Part shown: positions 7,276 through 9,256 of the stretch, in pieces | Position numbering within the stretch: the stretch's first letter is position 1 | Layout: each line of letters starts with the position of its first letter | Source: Gemmatimonadota bacterium | GTDB taxonomy: Bacteria > Latescibacterota > UBA2968 > UBA8231 | DNA: 9,256 bases | Direction of reading: 5' to 3' | Assembly: GCA_026706165.1 (NCBI GenBank) | Contig: JAPOZF010000180.1 | Span: 1-9,256, forward strand | Made by a program: the position numbers and the translations under genes | The notes under the pieces: generated by a model | Seen by the model: the letters and a program-made list of their open reading frames with translations, nothing else | What the model was told of the DNA's origin: nothing | Databases searched by the model: none

Positions 7276-8369
7276 GATTCCCTGCTCTCGAAGTCGATGC
7301 GGCGGTCGACGAGGGTGTAGGTCAGGTCCCCCACCAGCTGCATCACCAGTCCGAGGAGGGTGAAGAAGTAGAGGGTGGCGAACATCACCGGGTAGTCGCG
7401 GCCGATCGCCGCCTCGTAGCCGAGCAGCCCGAGACCGTCGAGGGAGAAGATGATCTCGGTCAGCAGCGCCCCGGTGAAGAAGATGTCGACGAAGGCGCTC
7501 GGGAAACCGGCGATGACGATGAGCATGGCGTTGCGGAAGACGTGGCCGTAGAGGACGCGGCGCTCGCTCAGCCCCTTGGCGCGGGCGGTGACCACGTACT
7601 GCTTGTTGATCTCGTCGAGGAAGGAGTTCTTGGTCAGCAGGGTCAGACCGGCGAAGCCGCCGATCACCATGGCGCAGACCGGCAGCGCCAGGTGCCAGAA
7701 GTAGTCGGCGATCCTGGAGAAGAAGCCGAGCTCCTCCCAGTTGGAGGAGACCAGCCCGCGCAGCGGGAACCAGTCGAGGTAGTGGCCGCCGGCGAACAGC
7801 ACGATCAGCAGGATGGCGAACAGAAAGCTCGGGATGGCGTAACCGACTATCACCACCCCCGAGGTCCAGACGTCGAACCGCGTCCCGTCCCTGACCGCCT
7901 TGGCGATCCCGAGGGGGATCGAGATGCAGTAGACGAGCAGCGTCGTCCACAGCCCCAGCGAGATCGACACCGGCATCTTCTCCCGCACGAGGTCGACGAC
8001 GCGCCGGTCGCGGTAGAAGCTCTCGCCGAAGTCGAACGAGACGTACTGCACGACCATCTGCCGGAAGCGCTCGTGGGCCGGCTTGTCGAAGCCGTACATC
8101 CGTTCGAGCTCGGCGATCAGCTCGGGGTCGAGGCCCTGGGCGCCGCGGTATTTGCCTGCCCCCTCCCGCGCGGAGATGGCGTCGAGCGCCTCCCCCTGGC
8201 CGGCGCCGCTCACCCGCGCCGTGGCGTCCGGGGCGTGCCCCTGGATGAGGGCGATCGCCTGCTCCACGGGGCCGCCGGGGGCGGCCTGGATGACGAGGAA
8301 GTTGACGAGCATGATGCCGAACAGGGTCGGCACCATGAGCAGCAGACGCCGCAGGATGTAGGCGGTCAT
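7272..8369 (-). CDS. yejB: YejB-type peptide ABC transporter permease
   Basis: A 365-residue inner-membrane permease of the DppB/OppB type, essentially the same length as E. coli YejB. Membrane segment 1 (about 9-28, [20 protein letters not shown]) leads into a periplasmic insertion (about 31-130), an expected feature of YejB. Further membrane segments lie near 137-157, 171-193, 223-245, 281-303 and 328-349. The EAA loop that contacts YejF spans about 257-281 ([25 protein letters not shown]). The start is an ATG with only weak purine-rich sequence ahead of it; the 82-base gap to the upstream binding-protein fragment is filled by a stem-loop that may limit or tune its translation. The stop TGA overlaps the yejE GTG start by four bases. 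Confidence 0.96.
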   Translation of the reverse strand: MTAYILRRLLLMVPTLFGIMLVNFLVIQAAPGGPVEQAIALIQGHAPDATARVSGAGQGEALDAISAREGAGKYRGAQGLDPELIAELERMYGFDKPAHERFRQMVVQYVSFDFGESFYRDRRVVDLVREKMPVSISLGLWTTLLVYCISIPLGIAKAVRDGTRFDVWTSGVVIVGYAIPSFLFAILLIVLFAGGHYLDWFPLRGLVSSNWEELGFFSRIADYFWHLALPVCAMVIGGFAGLTLLTKNSFLDEINKQYVVTARAKGLSERRVLYGHVFRNAMLIVIAGFPSAFVDIFFTGALLTEIIFSLDGLGLLGYEAAIGRDYPVMFATLYFFTLLGLVMQLVGDLTYTLVDRRIDFESRES

Positions 8370-8379
8370 TGGATTGCCC

Positions 8380-8450
8380 GTCCCGTCAGGCGCCCGGATC
8401 CCCGGCGCCCCGGCGGCGGATTCCCGGCAACCTGCATGCGGTGACGGGAC
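8380..8450 (-). promoter_or_regulatory. Structured intercistronic element between the second yejA and yejB
   Basis: A perfect 9-bp inverted repeat, GTCCCGTCA (8380-8388) with TGACGGGAC (8442-8450), brackets nearly the whole gap. Nested inside is a second pair of GGCGCC arms (8389-8394 and 8404-8409). In the minus-strand transcript the outer stem would begin one base after the binding-protein stop and end about ten bases before the yejB start. Similar stem-loops after binding-protein genes in other ABC operons protect the upstream message and lower permease expression; that role here is inferred. No T-run follows, so full termination is unlikely. Confidence 0.5.
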
Positions 8451-8451
8451 A

Positions 8452-9228
8452 CTACTCGGTCTTCTGCAGCCGCGCCGCTTTCTCCGCGTCGTACCACCAG
8501 GTCAGCGGCAGAACGAACAGGTCTCCCGTGTACGGGGCGGTCTTTCCGGGCCGCCCGAACCTGTCCCAGCGCAGGGTGCGGAAGGCGTTGATGTGCCAGT
8601 GGGGAATGACGTAGTGCCCCCACAGCAGCACCCGGTCGAGGGCCCGGGTCAGGGCGACCAGCCCGGCCCGGTCCGGGGCGGCGATCAGCCGGTCGACCAG
8701 CTCGTCGACCACCGGGTCGGCGATGCCGGCGAAGTTGTTGCTGCCGGGTTTGGCGGCCGCGTCGCTGGTCCAGAAGTTGCGCTGCTCGTTGCCCGGGCTC
8801 AGGCTCTGGGCCCGCACCCTCGTGACGACGTCGAAGTCGAACTCCCGGGCCCGGTTCTGGTACTGGGCGTCGTCGACGGTGCGGATCCGCGCCGCGATCC
8901 CGAGGCGCTCGAGGTTGCCGATCACCGGGGCGACGATCCGCTCCCAGCTCGGCCTGTTCAACAGGAACTCGATCTCCATCGCCTCCCCGGTCTCCGCGTG
9001 CGTCAGGCTGCCGTCCACCACGCTCCAGCCGGCCTCCTTCAGAAGCCGCGCCGCGGTGCGCAGGTTGCCGCGGATCTGCCCGGAGCCGTCGGTGGCCGGC
9101 GGGTCGTAGGCTTCGCCGAACACCTCGTCGGGGACTCTGCCCCGGTACTCCTCGAGGATCTCCAGCTCGCGTCCCGACGGCGATCCCGACGAGGCGAGCT
9201 CTGAAATCCAAGACTTTGCCGACGCCAC
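8452..9228 (-). CDS. yejA: Second YejA-type binding protein, 5'-truncated or frameshifted (C-terminal part only)
   Basis: The frame encodes 258 residues matching the C-terminal 40 percent of the complete YejA at 2065-3903. Shared blocks include [46 protein letters not shown] and [14 protein letters not shown]; by eye well over half the positions agree. Clear similarity starts at SELASSG (about residue 10), equal to SELAAAG at residue 366 of the complete copy. About 365 residues, including the signal peptide and lobe 1, are absent, so this piece cannot be a secreted binding protein. In-frame stop TAG (9244-9246) closes the frame just upstream, so this is not a simple cut by the window edge. 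The GTG at 9228 is only the first available start, not a credible one. It is followed by yejB, the normal place for yejA in a yejABEF operon, so this was probably the cognate binding protein. Confidence 0.8.
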   Translation of the reverse strand: MASAKSWISELASSGSPSGRELEILEEYRGRVPDEVFGEAYDPPATDGSGQIRGNLRTAARLLKEAGWSVVDGSLTHAETGEAMEIEFLLNRPSWERIVAPVIGNLERLGIAARIRTVDDAQYQNRAREFDFDVVTRVRAQSLSPGNEQRNFWTSDAAAKPGSNNFAGIADPVVDELVDRLIAAPDRAGLVALTRALDRVLLWGHYVIPHWHINAFRTLRWDRFGRPGKTAPYTGDLFVLPLTWWYDAEKAARLQKTE

Positions 9229-9256
9229 GTACGGTGGTAATGCCTATAGCCTCCTG
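9202..9256 (-). other. Breakpoint or frameshift zone upstream of the yejA fragment
   Basis: Upstream of GAGCTC (9196-9201) the similarity to the complete yejA stops being obvious. Two readings fit. First, a junction with unrelated DNA: the minus-strand frame entering from base 9256 is open ([18 protein letters not shown]) and runs out of phase into the fragment. Second, a frameshifted yejA: the frame from 9254 gives GYRHYHRT, similar to DLYHRT before the SYFENSELA of the complete copy, and TACCACCG-ACG matches that gene at 11 of 12 bases. The spacing from there to GAGCTC is 26 bases rather than 21, which would break the frame. I cannot decide between them. Confidence 0.4.

Noticed and set aside
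7261..7950. N-terminal extension of the yejE open frame
   Set aside because: It runs through yejB in another frame and gives an Arg/Asp-rich sequence without permease character; YejE begins at the GTGA overlap.
4517..8444. Long plus-strand open frames opposite yejF, yejE and yejB (for example 4517-5701, 5977-7320, 7254-8444)
   Set aside because: They are antisense to genes with complete ABC-transporter motifs, have low-complexity composition rich in D, E, G, Q and R, and show no recognisable domain. They are by-products of high GC content.
9200..9256. Insertion-sequence end at the yejA break
   Set aside because: No terminal inverted repeat, target duplication or transposase sequence is visible in the 55 bases available.

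Overview
The window is GC-rich with dense coding. Its codon use (mostly G or C at third positions) and its gene content point to a proteobacterium (Pseudomonadota), most likely a gammaproteobacterium or a relative. This rests on the YejABEF-type peptide transporter and general protein style; no rRNA or other phylogenetic marker is present, so the assignment is tentative.

Layout. Bases 1-97 hold nothing I can support. Bases 98-1312 (minus) encode an enolase-superfamily enzyme of the mandelate racemase type, probably an acid-sugar dehydratase or racemase. It is divergent from a small single-domain cupin gene (1567-1863, plus). The intergenic stretch of about 250 bases between them carries a perfect 14-bp palindrome that could be an operator. 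Bases 1864-2064 show nothing beyond weak GC hairpins. Bases 2065-3903 (plus) encode a complete periplasmic peptide-binding protein of the YejA type. It converges on a small minus-strand gene (3973-4335) for a membrane-anchored coiled-coil protein built on five tandem 21-bp repeats.

Bases 4544-9228 (minus) form a peptide-import operon, read right to left: the 3' part of a second yejA, then yejB, yejE and yejF. The last three genes are coupled by 4-base GTGA overlaps. A strongly structured 9-bp inverted repeat fills the gap between the binding-protein gene and yejB. The second yejA is broken close to the right edge. Similarity to the first copy becomes unclear near 9200, a stop codon closes the frame at 9244-9246, and a neighbouring frame may still carry a short YejA-like trace.

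Working together: YejB and YejE form the inner-membrane channel and YejF is the two-domain ATPase. The binding protein collects oligopeptides (microcin C and related peptides in Escherichia coli) in the periplasm. With the operon's own binding protein broken in this sequence, the intact YejA at 2065-3903 is the obvious candidate partner. The enolase and cupin genes look like a separate small catabolic module. I do not see a clearly novel multi-gene system. The points most worth checking are the broken second yejA, the paired YejA copies, the repeat-built coiled-coil protein and the structured intercistronic element.
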